Below the pieces are notes generated by a model. That model searched no databases. It was given only the letters and a program-made list of their open reading frames with translations, and was not told the DNA's origin. A stretch of 64,000 nucleotides of DNA from Palsa-1248 sp963737835. Its GTDB lineage: Bacteria > Gemmatimonadota > Gemmatimonadetes > Gemmatimonadales > Gemmatimonadaceae. The position numbers and the translations under genes were made by a program. The DNA lies in the NCBI GenBank assembly GCA_963737835.1, contig CAVTUH010000001.1, forward strand, positions 2,418,001 to 2,482,000, in the 5' to 3' direction. Positions 8,708-17,439 of this stretch are shown here, piece after piece (the first letter of the stretch is position 1; every line of letters starts with the position of its first letter).

Positions 8708-9247
8708 TTACGCCGCGGGCTTCTTCGGCTGCGCCGTCGGCGGTAGGAGTCCATTCAAGCGAAGGTAGATAGCCGACTGGCTGTAATGGTCCGCCCAGTC
8801 CGCCGCGGTAACCATCTCCGCCTCCGCCCTCGAGACGGTGTGGCCGCCAAACCACGGCACCTGCTCGCCCAGCTTCGAGTCGTCGACGTTGGCCAGCGCC
8901 TTGTTACAGAACTCAAAGGTCTCCTTGAGCCGGCCAACGAGTACGTCCTTGGCTGCCGCTGAGTCAACCTTGGACCGACCGGGCGCTTTTACACCGCCGA
9001 TCGCGCCGCAGAGAAAGTCGTTGCCCTCTGCGAGATGGGTGACGATTTTTCCAAAAGGCATTTGCGCCGGGGTGGGCTTATACCCGTACTTGTCGGCGGG
9101 AAATTCCTCGGCCGCTGCGGTCAGGTTCTTCGCCGCCCTTTCCTCTTGCTTCCTGAGGGCGTCGGCGAGTGGTGCGGACTGAGCAGCAGCCAGGCTCGGC
9201 AGGAGTACAACGACGGCAAGTGTCAAAGCTGAGGTGTGCACGCGCAC
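8708..9247 (-). CDS. Exported DinB-family protein
   Basis: 179 residues from GTG 9247 with a Sec signal (LTLAVVVLLPSLAAAQS). The mature part is a four-helix DinB/YfiT-like fold: the first metal-binding histidine is in VTHLAEGND and the C-terminal helix has DHYSQSAIYLRLNGLLPP, matching the end of the family. DinB-like proteins are usually cytoplasmic metal-binding proteins or thiol transferases; exported versions with signal peptides recur in Gemmatimonadota and Acidobacteria and have no assigned reaction. Single gene with its own downstream hairpin. Confidence 0.86.
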   Translation of the reverse strand: MRVHTSALTLAVVVLLPSLAAAQSAPLADALRKQEERAAKNLTAAAEEFPADKYGYKPTPAQMPFGKIVTHLAEGNDFLCGAIGGVKAPGRSKVDSAAAKDVLVGRLKETFEFCNKALANVDDSKLGEQVPWFGGHTVSRAEAEMVTAADWADHYSQSAIYLRLNGLLPPTAQPKKPAA

Positions 9248-9333
9248 AAGACTCTACCTGTGTGGGGGGAGACTGGACGTTGGCTAACTGTGTGTCGCTT
9301 GTCCAGTCCTTAAAAGACAGGGGTCAGGGCCCC

Positions 9334-9386
9334 GGGCGCTTCGCGCCCGAGAAAGGAGAACCGCAGAAAGGAGAGAGGAGACGGGA
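9334..9386. repeat. Heptamer element, family C (one arm with hairpin)
   Basis: A hairpin (gggcgcttcgcgccc) followed by purine-rich AGAAAGGAG units (gagaaaggagaaccgcagaaaggagagaggagac). It abuts the stop codon of the MOSC gene, which converges from the right. A ggggtcaggg unit of family B lies just upstream at about 9320. Confidence 0.8.
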
Positions 9387-10241
9387 CTATTGTTTGACTT
9401 TTTCCGCGGGTCGAGCAGCGGAGGTGACCGTCAATCGATCGCCACGCTCGAGGCGGCCGGGTCGGTCGTGCAGTGCGTTCTGGCCGAAGAACACCTTGCC
9501 ATCGCGGCGCCGGTACTCGGCGAGCGTCCTGGTCGGCTCCTTGCCGCGGACGCCACGGTCAGGATCGACGGCGGGAATCGAGCACCGTGCACAGGGCTTC
9601 ACGATGTCGAACGCGATCCGCGGGCCCTCGAGGTGACACCAGTCATCTTCGGCATGCGGGGCCGCGACGGACAGGAGGATGTTGGGTCGAAACCGATTCA
9701 CGCCAACCGGCGGCTCTCCTTTCGCCGCGAGCCGCCGATTGAGCTCATCGATCGATCCCGTGCCGAGCACCAGCGCGGGGAACGCATCGGCGAAGGCGAC
9801 GGTCCGGCCGGGTGGAGCGTACTCGAGGTTGACCTGTCGCTGGGTGTCATCGGGCATGGTGACCAGCGAGCACGGGTAGCGCAGGAACGTCGTGAACCAG
9901 CGGTCGACTTCGGCATCGACGCGCTGCACGGTGACGGCGTCCTCGAAGAGACCCGCGACCAATCGCTCACCCGATGGCGGATGTTGACCGTTGCGCGGGA
10001 CGGCGAGCGTCGACATGCCCGGCGCGTCGACGACCAGCGCGTCCGCGTCGAGCGAAACATGGAGCAGGGCCATCCGAGCGATGCGGCGCTGGGACAGGAA
10101 CTGTGCGTCCCGGTCGATGAGCATCCACCGGCGATCGCCGCTCGCGCCACGCGCGTCGAAGTCGAGCGCCGACACCGCAATGCCGCGCGCCGACTTGATC
10201 GGATAAATGTAAAGGTCGGCGACGGTGGTGAAGGTAGACAT
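9387..10241 (-). CDS. MOSC-domain protein (YcbX/mARC-like molybdenum reductase)
   Basis: 284 residues from ATG 10241; an upstream in-frame extension would be translated from a repeat and is rejected. The N-terminal beta-barrel is recognisable (LYIYPIKSARGIAV, then RRWMLIDRD...FLSQR), followed by the MOSC domain with the conserved FRPNILL and the cysteine segment KPCARCSIPAVDP; in mARC/YcbX the equivalent cysteine ligates molybdenum. These enzymes reduce N-hydroxylated compounds. YcbX has a C-terminal ferredoxin domain; this protein ends without one, so it needs a separate electron donor. The start codon touches a family A element shared with the divergent decarboxylase gene. Confidence 0.88.
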   Translation of the reverse strand: MSTFTTVADLYIYPIKSARGIAVSALDFDARGASGDRRWMLIDRDAQFLSQRRIARMALLHVSLDADALVVDAPGMSTLAVPRNGQHPPSGERLVAGLFEDAVTVQRVDAEVDRWFTTFLRYPCSLVTMPDDTQRQVNLEYAPPGRTVAFADAFPALVLGTGSIDELNRRLAAKGEPPVGVNRFRPNILLSVAAPHAEDDWCHLEGPRIAFDIVKPCARCSIPAVDPDRGVRGKEPTRTLAEYRRRDGKVFFGQNALHDRPGRLERGDRLTVTSAARPAEKVKQ

Positions 10242-10358
10242 TAGACGTTGGACGTTAGACGTTGGACGTTGGAGACTAACACAGCGGGCATGTCGCGGTG
10301 CACCGCACACGGCTCCCCGGTCTGTTCTAACGTCCAACGTCTAACGTCCAACGTCTAG
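10242..10358. repeat. Heptamer-arm inverted element, family A (copy 3), in a divergent intergenic region
   Basis: Left arm at about 10242-10276 (GACGTTG/GACGTTA heptamers), right arm at about 10325-10357 (reverse complement), core with gtcgcggtgcaccgc. It fills nearly the whole 126-base gap between two divergent start codons (10241 and 10368), so promoters for both genes must overlap it. This copy therefore cannot be only a terminator. Confidence 0.88.
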
Positions 10359-10367
10359 CCCTCGACC

Positions 10368-11882
10368 ATGCCCTCCTTCACCTGGTCATCTGAAGAAATC
10401 CGACGCGTCGGCTATCGTGTCGTCGACTTGATCGCCGCGCACCTCACGGAGCTTCCTCAGCGTCCGGTCTTTCGCCCGCTGCCAGAGCGGCTGGCGGCCG
10501 AGCTCGTGGCCACGCCGCTGCCCGCCGCAGGCGAGAGCGCAGACGCCATCCTCGACCGCTTCGTGCGCGAGGTCGATCCGTACCCGTTCGGAAACGGACA
10601 TCCGCGATTCTACGGCTGGGTCAACTCGCCGCCTGTGCCGCTCGGGATCTTCGCCGATGCACTCGCGGCCGCCATGAACCCGAGCGTCGCGGGCGGCAAC
10701 CACGCGGCCGTCTGGGTCGAACGTCAGGTCCTCGAGTGGTTCAAGCAGTTGCTGGCCTTCCCTGCTACGAGTACCGGCGTACTGGTGAGCGGCGCATCCA
10801 CTGCGGCACTCACGGCGCTCGCTGTGGCTCGGCACTGTGCTTTTGCCCGCCATGGCTGCGATGTACGTGCGGACGGCGTCGCCGCCGCCGGGCGCGAGGG
10901 TCGCCCGCTGCGACCGGTCATCTACCGCAGCGCCGAGGGCCATGCATGTCACCAGAAGGCGGTCGAGCTTCTGGGATGCGGCCACGCCAACCTCCGGATC
11001 GTGCCGATCAATGCCGCACTGCGCATGATTCCCGCGGCGCTCGATGCGATGCTGACCACCGACGCCGCGGCCGGGCACCTTCCAATGGCCGTGATCGCGA
11101 GTGCGGGCACGGTGAACACCGGAGCGATCGACCCCCTCGATGCGATCGCGGACATCTGTGCGCGCCACCACGTGTGGTTGCACGTCGACGCGGCATACGG
11201 CGGGCCCGCGACACTCACGAGTGCGTATCGCGCATCGCTCGCTCCGATCGCACGCGCCGACAGTGTCGCAGTCGACCCGCACAAGTGGTTGTATGTGCCG
11301 GTGGATGCCGGGCTCGTGGTCGTCAGGGACGCCCAAGCCATGCGGGACGCCTTCAGCCTGGTGCCGCCGTATCTGCGCACCGATGACGATCGACATGGTG
11401 TGCAGGGACCACCATGGTTGAGCGAGTACAGCATCGAGCAAACGCGCCCATTTCGCGCGCTCAAGGTGTGGGCGGCGCTGCGCTATTTCGGGACCGACGG
11501 ATACCGGGCGCTCATCGAGCACGATCTCAGCCTCGCGCGCCATCTGGCCGACCGTGTACGGCAGCGTGACGACCTCGAGCTCTGGGAGCCGCAAGAGCTC
11601 AGCATCGTGTGCTTCCGGGCGGTGCCCAGGGAGTTGCGCGGCGCGGACGATCAGATCGACGTGGTCAATCGCGCGGCGGTCCGGCGAGTGCAGCTCGGAG
11701 GCCGCGCTTTTCTCTCGAGCACGCTGCTAGGCGGCCACTTCTGGCTGCGCGCCTGTTTCGTGAATCCTCGTGCGACCGAGACCGACGTCGATACACTGCT
11801 GGACGAGGTGTCTCAGTCCGTGCGCGCGGTGCTGCCGAAGACGTCCGTCGCGAATGCCCGGAGCCCCGGAGCGCCGGCATAG
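10368..11882 (+). CDS. PLP-dependent aromatic L-amino-acid decarboxylase family
   Basis: 504 residues. The N-terminus matches group II decarboxylases (HPRFYGWVNSPPVPLG, then NPSVAGGNHAAVWVERQVLEW); the substrate/PLP region LVSGASTAALTALAVAR, the histidine and aspartate in WLHVDAAYGGPA, and the PLP lysine in AVDPHKWLYVP (Lys306) are all present. Members decarboxylate Tyr, Trp, DOPA or Glu; some are aldehyde synthases, so the product may be an amine or an aldehyde. No Shine-Dalgarno is obvious and the start lies 10 bases after a family A element. Its 3' end overlaps the convergent phosphoesterase gene by 70 bases. Confidence 0.9.
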   Translation: MPSFTWSSEEIRRVGYRVVDLIAAHLTELPQRPVFRPLPERLAAELVATPLPAAGESADAILDRFVREVDPYPFGNGHPRFYGWVNSPPVPLGIFADALAAAMNPSVAGGNHAAVWVERQVLEWFKQLLAFPATSTGVLVSGASTAALTALAVARHCAFARHGCDVRADGVAAAGREGRPLRPVIYRSAEGHACHQKAVELLGCGHANLRIVPINAALRMIPAALDAMLTTDAAAGHLPMAVIASAGTVNTGAIDPLDAIADICARHHVWLHVDAAYGGPATLTSAYRASLAPIARADSVAVDPHKWLYVPVDAGLVVVRDAQAMRDAFSLVPPYLRTDDDRHGVQGPPWLSEYSIEQTRPFRALKVWAALRYFGTDGYRALIEHDLSLARHLADRVRQRDDLELWEPQELSIVCFRAVPRELRGADDQIDVVNRAAVRRVQLGGRAFLSSTLLGGHFWLRACFVNPRATETDVDTLLDEVSQSVRAVLPKTSVANARSPGAPA

Positions 11883-12976
11883 CCCAGATGCGGCAGCCCG
11901 AACACGTCCTCTACCCAGCGAAGCAACGCATAGTGGTTGTACGGCGTCGTGCTCACGGTGCCGCCCCTGATGAACGGCGACAGCATCACGGCTCCCACGC
12001 GACCGCCGCCAGGTCCATCGCCGCCTGGTGGCTTCGCTGCTCCGGGTAGTCCCCGTTCGCCGCAGCAGGCGGCCGACGTGTCAGGCTCGGTCGCGCTTGC
12101 GGCTTCATCGAACGTGATGATCAACACGCCATCGGCCTTGAACGCCGCCGACCCCGTGATGATCGGCACCCAGTGTCGAAGGAACCGGTCCGTCTGCTCG
12201 AGACCACCTGGCGAGTCATCGATGCACGGCGCGTCGTGCGCGTCGTTGCAGAGGTTGGGGGTGATGAATGCGTAGTTCGGCGTCGTGGCGGTCGTCGCCA
12301 GGTCAGTGGCCAATCGGTCGAGCCCAACGACGTGCGACGTACAACGAGACGGGTCGTCGACCACCGTTCGGAAGAACACGAACGGGTTGTGCCACATTGC
12401 GTATTGGTCGTTCGGTGTGCGCTTCGCCGTCTGTGTCGGATCGGCTGCGCCGATCGCCGGGTGGCCGCACGCACCGCCGTCGCGCGCCGGGTCTCGTCCC
12501 AGATCCTCCATGTATCCGCGCCAGCTGAATCCGGCAGCGTCCAGCTGATCGCCGATCATGTGCACCATGCGCGGGTACAGGCATCCGGTGCCGAGCGCTT
12601 GCCCGTCCGCGTTGAGTGTGGGCTGCGTCAGCTGAAACGGGACGTACGTCGGACAGTCGAGTTGTGTGGCTTCGTTCGGCGCCTGGCCGCTCACCAATGC
12701 GACATAGTTGTCGAGGCTCATGTGCCCGATGCCGAAATAATTCTTCAGCAACGCGCCCTGGGCGGGGAGCGTCCGGGCCAGATACGGCGCAGGTGCGCGG
12801 GCTCCGAAGGTGCCCTCGAAGGATTGATTTTCCAGGACGATGACGAACACGTGCCGGACCGGCGGCACCGGTGCGGTGGTCGCGTGCGCGCCTGGTGTCA
12901 TGACGCCGAGTGCGAGCGCCGCAGCGGCAGGGCGGATTCCGCGCCATGTCTCGTGCCAGCTCCTGCGTCTCATCAT
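11813..12976 (-). CDS. Exported phosphoesterase (acid phosphatase / phospholipase C superfamily)
   Basis: 387 residues, ATG 12976 (a second ATG follows directly). A Sec signal (AAAALALGVMTPGAHATTAP) leads into the phosphoesterase domain: VRHVFVIVLENQSFEGTFG supplies the first metal-binding Glu/Asn, HMSLDNYVALVSGQ the second block, and VLIITFDEA near the end the Asp/Glu pair. Substrates of the family include phosphomonoesters and phospholipids. Its ATG overlaps the stop of the upstream cystathionine-type gene (ATGA), so it is the third cistron of a coupled operon. Some ten cysteines in the mature part suggest disulfides. Confidence 0.86.
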   Translation of the reverse strand: MMRRRSWHETWRGIRPAAAALALGVMTPGAHATTAPVPPVRHVFVIVLENQSFEGTFGARAPAPYLARTLPAQGALLKNYFGIGHMSLDNYVALVSGQAPNEATQLDCPTYVPFQLTQPTLNADGQALGTGCLYPRMVHMIGDQLDAAGFSWRGYMEDLGRDPARDGGACGHPAIGAADPTQTAKRTPNDQYAMWHNPFVFFRTVVDDPSRCTSHVVGLDRLATDLATTATTPNYAFITPNLCNDAHDAPCIDDSPGGLEQTDRFLRHWVPIITGSAAFKADGVLIITFDEAASATEPDTSAACCGERGLPGAAKPPGGDGPGGGRVGAVMLSPFIRGGTVSTTPYNHYALLRWVEDVFGLPHLGYAGAPGLRAFATDVFGSTARTD

Positions 12977-14164
12977 CGCATAGTCTCCAGGGCCTGATCC
13001 AGGTCGGCAATGAGATCGTCGGGATCCTCGATGCCGACGGAGTACCGGACGAGACCTTCTGGAATGCCGAGCGCCGCGCGTTCGGCGGCCGTGGTCTCGA
13101 CATGGCTCGTGGTCGCCGGGGGACCGGCGACGGTTTCCACGGATCCGAGGTTCGCCGCCAGGTGCGCCCGCTCGAGCTTCGGGAGGAAGGTGCGGACGGC
13201 ATCGTACCCGCCTTTCAACATGAAGCTCAGCACGCCGCCGTATCCGCGCATCTGTCGCGCAGCCACATCGTGGTGTCGGTGCGCGGCAAGCCCGGGATAG
13301 AACACCGCTCCGACCGCCGGATGTCGAGCCAGAATGCTCGGCGATGCGGAGCGCGCTCGCGTTTTGCTGACGGATCCGCAGATGCAGTGTCTTCAGTCCA
13401 CGCAATAGCAAGTACGCCGCCGAGGGGTGCAGCGTCGCGCCCGTGATCTCGCGATAGTGATAGATGCGGTGCACGAGATCGGACCCACCGCAGATGACGC
13501 CGCCGAGCGCATCGGCATGGCCGCCGAGGAACTTGGTCGCGCTGTGGACGACGATGTCGGCTCCGAGCGTCAGGGGGCTCTGGTTGATGGGCGTGGCGAA
13601 CGTGTTGTCGACGACGACGAGCGCGCCGACCCGATGCGCCGCGGCTGCGAGACGCGGGATGTCGACCACTTTGAGAGTCGGATTGGTTGGCGACTCGAGG
13701 TAGAGCACACGACAGCCGGCCGACACGGCGCGCTCGATGGCGTCGTAATCTTCCGTCTCGCAGAATGTCGTACAGATCTGATACCGCGGAAGAAACTCGG
13801 TGAAGAGCTTAGCCGTGCCGCCGTAGGTGTCCTTGATCGACACCACGCGGTCGCCCGGCGCGAGCAGCGTGAAGAGCGTGTTGCTGATGGCGGCCATCCC
13901 GGTGGCGAAGCTCGTGGCCGCCTCCGCGCCTTCGAGCAAGCGCACCTTGTGCTCGAACGCCTGGACCGTCGGGTTGGTGTTGCGGCTGTAGATGTGGCCA
14001 GGCGCTTCCCCCAACGCGACCTGCTTCCACGTGTCGAGATCGTGATATCCGAACGCGACACTGTGGACGACCGGGACCTGGGTGGCCCCTTGGCAGAGCG
14101 ACTCTTCCTCGCCGCCCCACACCGCGATGGTGTCGAGGGACGCGGGTCGTGTCGGTGGGCTCAT
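12973..14164 (-). CDS. Cystathionine gamma-synthase/lyase-type PLP enzyme (frameshifted as sequenced)
   Basis: From ATG 14164 the reading frame shows the Cys/Met-metabolism fold: HIYSRNTNPTVQAFE, ATSFATGMAAI, YLESPTNPTLKVVDI, VVVDNTFATP and the PLP lysine in SATKFLGGHADA. After ALRIAEH the frame is lost; it resumes one base later as FYPGLAAHRHHDVAARQ and continues to ISFxLKGG-type and NLGSVET motifs and the stop at 12973. Removing one A at 13333-13334 restores about 396 residues. The family exchanges sulfur between homoserine and cysteine, or cleaves cystathionine or methionine. Both ends are translationally coupled (ATGA overlaps) to the M20 peptidase and the phosphoesterase. I think the shift is a sequencing error. 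Confidence 0.85.
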
Positions 14165-15321
14165 GTGGCGCTCCCGCAGTACAGCGTCGCCGTTTCGGCC
14201 AGTATGCGTGTGAGGTTGTGCACCGTGCCCAGGTCCACCCACTCCTCGTCCGCGTGGGCACCGGCACCTTTTGGTCCGATCACCACCGTGTCCGCGCCGG
14301 CCGCACCGAGGAGCGCCGAATCCATCCACCACGACTGGCCGACGCGCCGCGGCGAGCGTCCAAGGCAGCTCTGGACGCTCCGGTCGACGGCCGTCGCGAG
14401 CGCGGATCCGGAGGGCGTTTCGAACCAATCCCGAACCAGAAGCGTTTTCGCCGTCGCATGGAACGTCGGGTCTGCAGCCCGGAGGGGCTCGATCAGCTGG
14501 CGCATCTCCGAGTCGACCTGCGCCACCGTCTCGCCGGGAACCGTGCGGCGCTCAATGCCCAACTTACACGACGCCGCGTACGTGCTGAGTCCCGTCCCGC
14601 CCTCGAGCGTCGCCGCGTGCAGCGATGGGGCCCCGAGCAGTGCATGCGGTGGCCGTCGCCGCAGCGACTGCTCGAGTTGTTCCAGGCGCGATAGAACGCG
14701 ACCCATCCGAAGATTGGCATCCACGCCCAGCTCGGGCCGGCTTCCGTGCGCGGCGCGACCCAGTGTCTCGATCTCGACCCAGATGAAGCCTTTGTGCGCA
14801 ACGCACAGGTCCAGCGCCGTCGCCTCGGTAACGATCGCTCCGTCGACCTGGTAGTGCGCGAGCACGTCCTGCATGCCGAGGCTCGAGTGTTCCTCGTCGG
14901 CGACGGCTGCCACAATGACGTCGCCGGCCGGCACCGCATCCGCATCGATCAATGCCTTGACGGCGCCGATGCTTGCCGCGAGTCCGCCCTTCATGTCGAA
15001 GGTACCGCGCCCGTACATCCGACCATCGCGCACCGCGCCGGAGAACGGCTCGGGCATCCCGTCGACGCCGACGGTGTCCTGGTGGGCGTTCAGCATCAAC
15101 GACCGTCCGCGTCCACGACCGTGCAGGCGTGCGACGACACTCGGCCGGCCGGGGGTGGAGGCCACGACGCCGACCTCGAGGCCGAGGCCGCGCACGACAT
15201 GCGCGACGTACTCGGCGATCTCCGACTCGCCGGGTGCACCGCTCACGAGCGTCGGGTTGATGGAGTTGATCTGGACGAGTTCTCGCAGCGTCCGAGTCAC
15301 GAATTCGGTGTCAATGTGCAA
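14161..15321 (-). CDS. M20-family metallopeptidase (ArgE/DapE-like deacylase)
   Basis: 386 residues from TTG 15321. Di-zinc ligands appear in order: His in LNAHQDTVG, Asp in YGRGTFDMKGG, the Glu pair in VADEEHSS, Glu in VTEATALD, and His near the C-terminus in GAHADEEWVDLG. A dimerisation insert lies between. The family hydrolyses N-acetylornithine, N-succinyl-diaminopimelate or N-acyl amino acids. Being first in a coupled operon with a cystathionine-type PLP enzyme hints at processing of an N-acylated sulfur amino acid, but this is inference. The TTG sits directly against a repeat element. Confidence 0.88.
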   Translation of the reverse strand: MHIDTEFVTRTLRELVQINSINPTLVSGAPGESEIAEYVAHVVRGLGLEVGVVASTPGRPSVVARLHGRGRGRSLMLNAHQDTVGVDGMPEPFSGAVRDGRMYGRGTFDMKGGLAASIGAVKALIDADAVPAGDVIVAAVADEEHSSLGMQDVLAHYQVDGAIVTEATALDLCVAHKGFIWVEIETLGRAAHGSRPELGVDANLRMGRVLSRLEQLEQSLRRRPPHALLGAPSLHAATLEGGTGLSTYAASCKLGIERRTVPGETVAQVDSEMRQLIEPLRAADPTFHATAKTLLVRDWFETPSGSALATAVDRSVQSCLGRSPRRVGQSWWMDSALLGAAGADTVVIGPKGAGAHADEEWVDLGTVHNLTRILAETATLYCGSAT

Positions 15322-15338
15322 GAGCGAGGGGGCTGGAG

Positions 15339-15475
15339 GGGCGGGCGCTTCGCGCCCGAGAAAGGAGAGACGCAGAAAGGAGAAAGGAGAGACTAAACAG
15401 CGGGGTCAGGGGGCGGGCGCTAAAGCGTCCGAGAGAGTAGAAGCACAGAAAGTAGAAAGTAGACAGGCGACGGGG
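15339..15475. repeat. Compound repeat: families C and D in tandem
   Basis: From left to right: hairpin gggcgcttcgcgcccg; AGAAAGGAG units; a single ggggtcaggg (family B unit); a second hairpin gggcgctaaagcgtccg; then AGAAAGTAGAC units. The second half is nearly identical to the family D element at 5692-5806. Three heptamer types side by side here argue that the families belong to one system. It occupies the region upstream of both flanking genes. Confidence 0.85.
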
Positions 15476-15598
15476 GATATGCCTCGTTCTGGCGGAGGCT
15501 GCCCTTGCCCCGCTATGGAACCCGGGCCCGCGGCTCCTACCGATCGCAGCGCGCGGCGGTAGTTTCCCGTCGAACAGTCCCTCTTTCAACGGGAACCC

Positions 15599-16558
15599 AT
15601 GCCTGCTGATATCGCACAAGGAGCCGTGCTGGGCGCGACGGCCGGGGCACGCGCGACCGTGACCGGTGGTGTGGCGGCGACGCCGGCCGAGGCGCGCCGG
15701 CGCACGATCCTCGGAATTGTGACCTATGTGCTGCTCACCGCCGGATTGAGCGCGATCCTCTGGCGCATCATGATCCAACAGCACTCGTTGGCGGATCCGC
15801 GCGGGCGGCCGCTCGTGCTGTACCTCATGTGGTGCCCGGCTGCCGCGGGGTTCCTGACGCGACTCCTGTTTCAGCGCACGCTGCGCGGAGTCGGGTGGCG
15901 TCTGCCGGCGGCGAAGTACGGATGGGCCGGGTACTGGATCCCGATCGCTTACGCGTCGGTCATTTACCTGCCGCTCTGGGCGTTGGGGCTCGGGGACTTT
16001 GGTGTCGTTCCAGCCGCAATGGGCCGGATCGCCTCGCAACTGCATCTGCCGCTCAGCGTGCCGAGCGCGTCGATTGGCGGAGTGCTGACGTACATCCTGA
16101 TTGTCGGCACCGTCGGCTTGGTCCCCAGCTGCCTATCGGCCCTTGGCGAAGAGCTGGGCTGGCGGGGGTTCCTGGTCCCGGAGCTGGCCAAGGTGACCTC
16201 GTTCACCAAGGTGGGGTTGATCAGCGGTGCGATCTGGGCGGCGTGGCATATGCCACTCATCATCGGTGCGGACTACCACGGTGCCAATCCGGTGTGGTTT
16301 TCGGTGATCTGCTTCGCGGTGGGCGTCGTGGGCGCCGGGGTGCTGTTCGCCTGGATGCGCCTCAAGTCCGGCAGCGTGTGGCCGTGCATGCTCCTGCACG
16401 CGAGTCACAACCTCTTCATCCAGGCGATCTTCGATCCGCTCACGCGACACACGCCCTTCACGAACTATGCGGTTGGTGAGTTCGGCGCCGGGTTTGCGAT
16501 TGTGGCCAGCGTGGTGGCGTATTTGTGCTGGAAGGATCGGGGATCTCTGCCGACGTAA
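15599..16558 (+). CDS. CPBP-family intramembrane glutamic protease (CAAX/Abi-like)
   Basis: 319 residues, ATG 15599. About eight hydrophobic segments. The family motif 1 is EELGWRGFLVPEL (EExxxR), motif 2 is AAWHMPLI, and a third histidine block is MLLHASHNLFIQAIFD. These membrane proteases process prenylated or peptide substrates in eukaryotes; in bacteria roles include bacteriocin self-immunity and regulation. The N-terminal 30 residues are Ala/Thr-rich and probably cytoplasmic. Single gene; no partner is evident. Confidence 0.9.
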   Translation: MPADIAQGAVLGATAGARATVTGGVAATPAEARRRTILGIVTYVLLTAGLSAILWRIMIQQHSLADPRGRPLVLYLMWCPAAAGFLTRLLFQRTLRGVGWRLPAAKYGWAGYWIPIAYASVIYLPLWALGLGDFGVVPAAMGRIASQLHLPLSVPSASIGGVLTYILIVGTVGLVPSCLSALGEELGWRGFLVPELAKVTSFTKVGLISGAIWAAWHMPLIIGADYHGANPVWFSVICFAVGVVGAGVLFAWMRLKSGSVWPCMLLHASHNLFIQAIFDPLTRHTPFTNYAVGEFGAGFAIVASVVAYLCWKDRGSLPT

Positions 16559-16753
16559 CGGGCGGGATCCGGGCTCGGCCTCGCGCCGGGCGTCGAGGCG
16601 GTAGCGGTGGTCAAGTCGACTGAAGTGATGATCGGGTTGCGACCGGGTCCGGCGCGATCAGGCGCGCGCCAGACGCGAAGAAACGGTCACTAACGAATCC
16701 GGGATCGGGAACTCGGGATCCGGGAACGACACGGACGAATCGTCACGCCGCAC

Positions 16754-16978
16754 TCACGAGAGCGGGAAGATGTCGACGCGACGGCCAGGGCGATCGTTGG
16801 CCTGTCGCATTTCGCGCGTGTGATCGTTGCACAGGTTGCGCTGGTCGACGATTGCGTCCTTGCCGGTGTCGACCACCATCACCAGCGCCCGGGCGGGCGC
16901 CCGACACCGGGCCTCGCCGTTGGGGTCGCGCCGGGCACCCGACCAGTCGCACACGGGCCCTGCAGCAAATTGCTCCAT
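16754..16978 (-). CDS. Small cysteine-containing hypothetical protein
   Basis: 74 residues from ATG 16978, preferred to a start nine codons upstream because an AGGA lies seven bases ahead. Three cysteines (PVCDWSG, ARCRAPA, RNLCNDHTRE) and regular spacing give it the look of a small metal-binding fold. No family recognised. An overlapping reading frame in the same place is arginine-rich and less plausible. The flanking 460 bases up to the OmpA gene show no other coding signal. Confidence 0.5.
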   Translation of the reverse strand: MEQFAAGPVCDWSGARRDPNGEARCRAPARALVMVVDTGKDAIVDQRNLCNDHTREMRQANDRPGRRVDIFPLS

Positions 16979-17439
16979 GGACCATCCTCGACCGAATGAG
17001 AACAAGGGACGGACGGGCTGAACGGATGTGCATCCTGCATCTGCATGCTAACCGACGTGACACGCTGTGGGGCACCGCATCGCCTTAGGAAATCCCGTGC
17101 CCACCGCCGCCGAGGAGGGCCATTGGGATTGTCACCACATACCTTCGTCGCTATCGAGGCACCGTGCCACGCGCGGATAGCATGGCTTGGCCGCATTTCC
17201 GTCGAGTCCCGTGTGCCGCATCTCGTGGTCGTTCCGAGCTGGCCGGTGCGTCCGGTCCCTGCGGACCGGGCCCATATACCCATCCTATTGGCTCGTTCGC
17301 CTCAAAGTATTGGCTTTTGCCGCTGAAAACGCGCTAGGTGGAGCGGGCGCTAGCGCGCCTGCGCGTAGATCGCACGAGGTCGAGGCCAGACAAGGCTGCA
17401 CAGCGTGCGACCGCTCCTCCTGGGTCCGAGAGGGAAGCC

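Noticed and set aside
11813..14428. One 871-residue minus-strand protein
   Set aside because: It joins the first part of the cystathionine-type gene, an out-of-frame stretch after the frameshift, and the phosphoesterase gene. They are two genes with an ATGA overlap.
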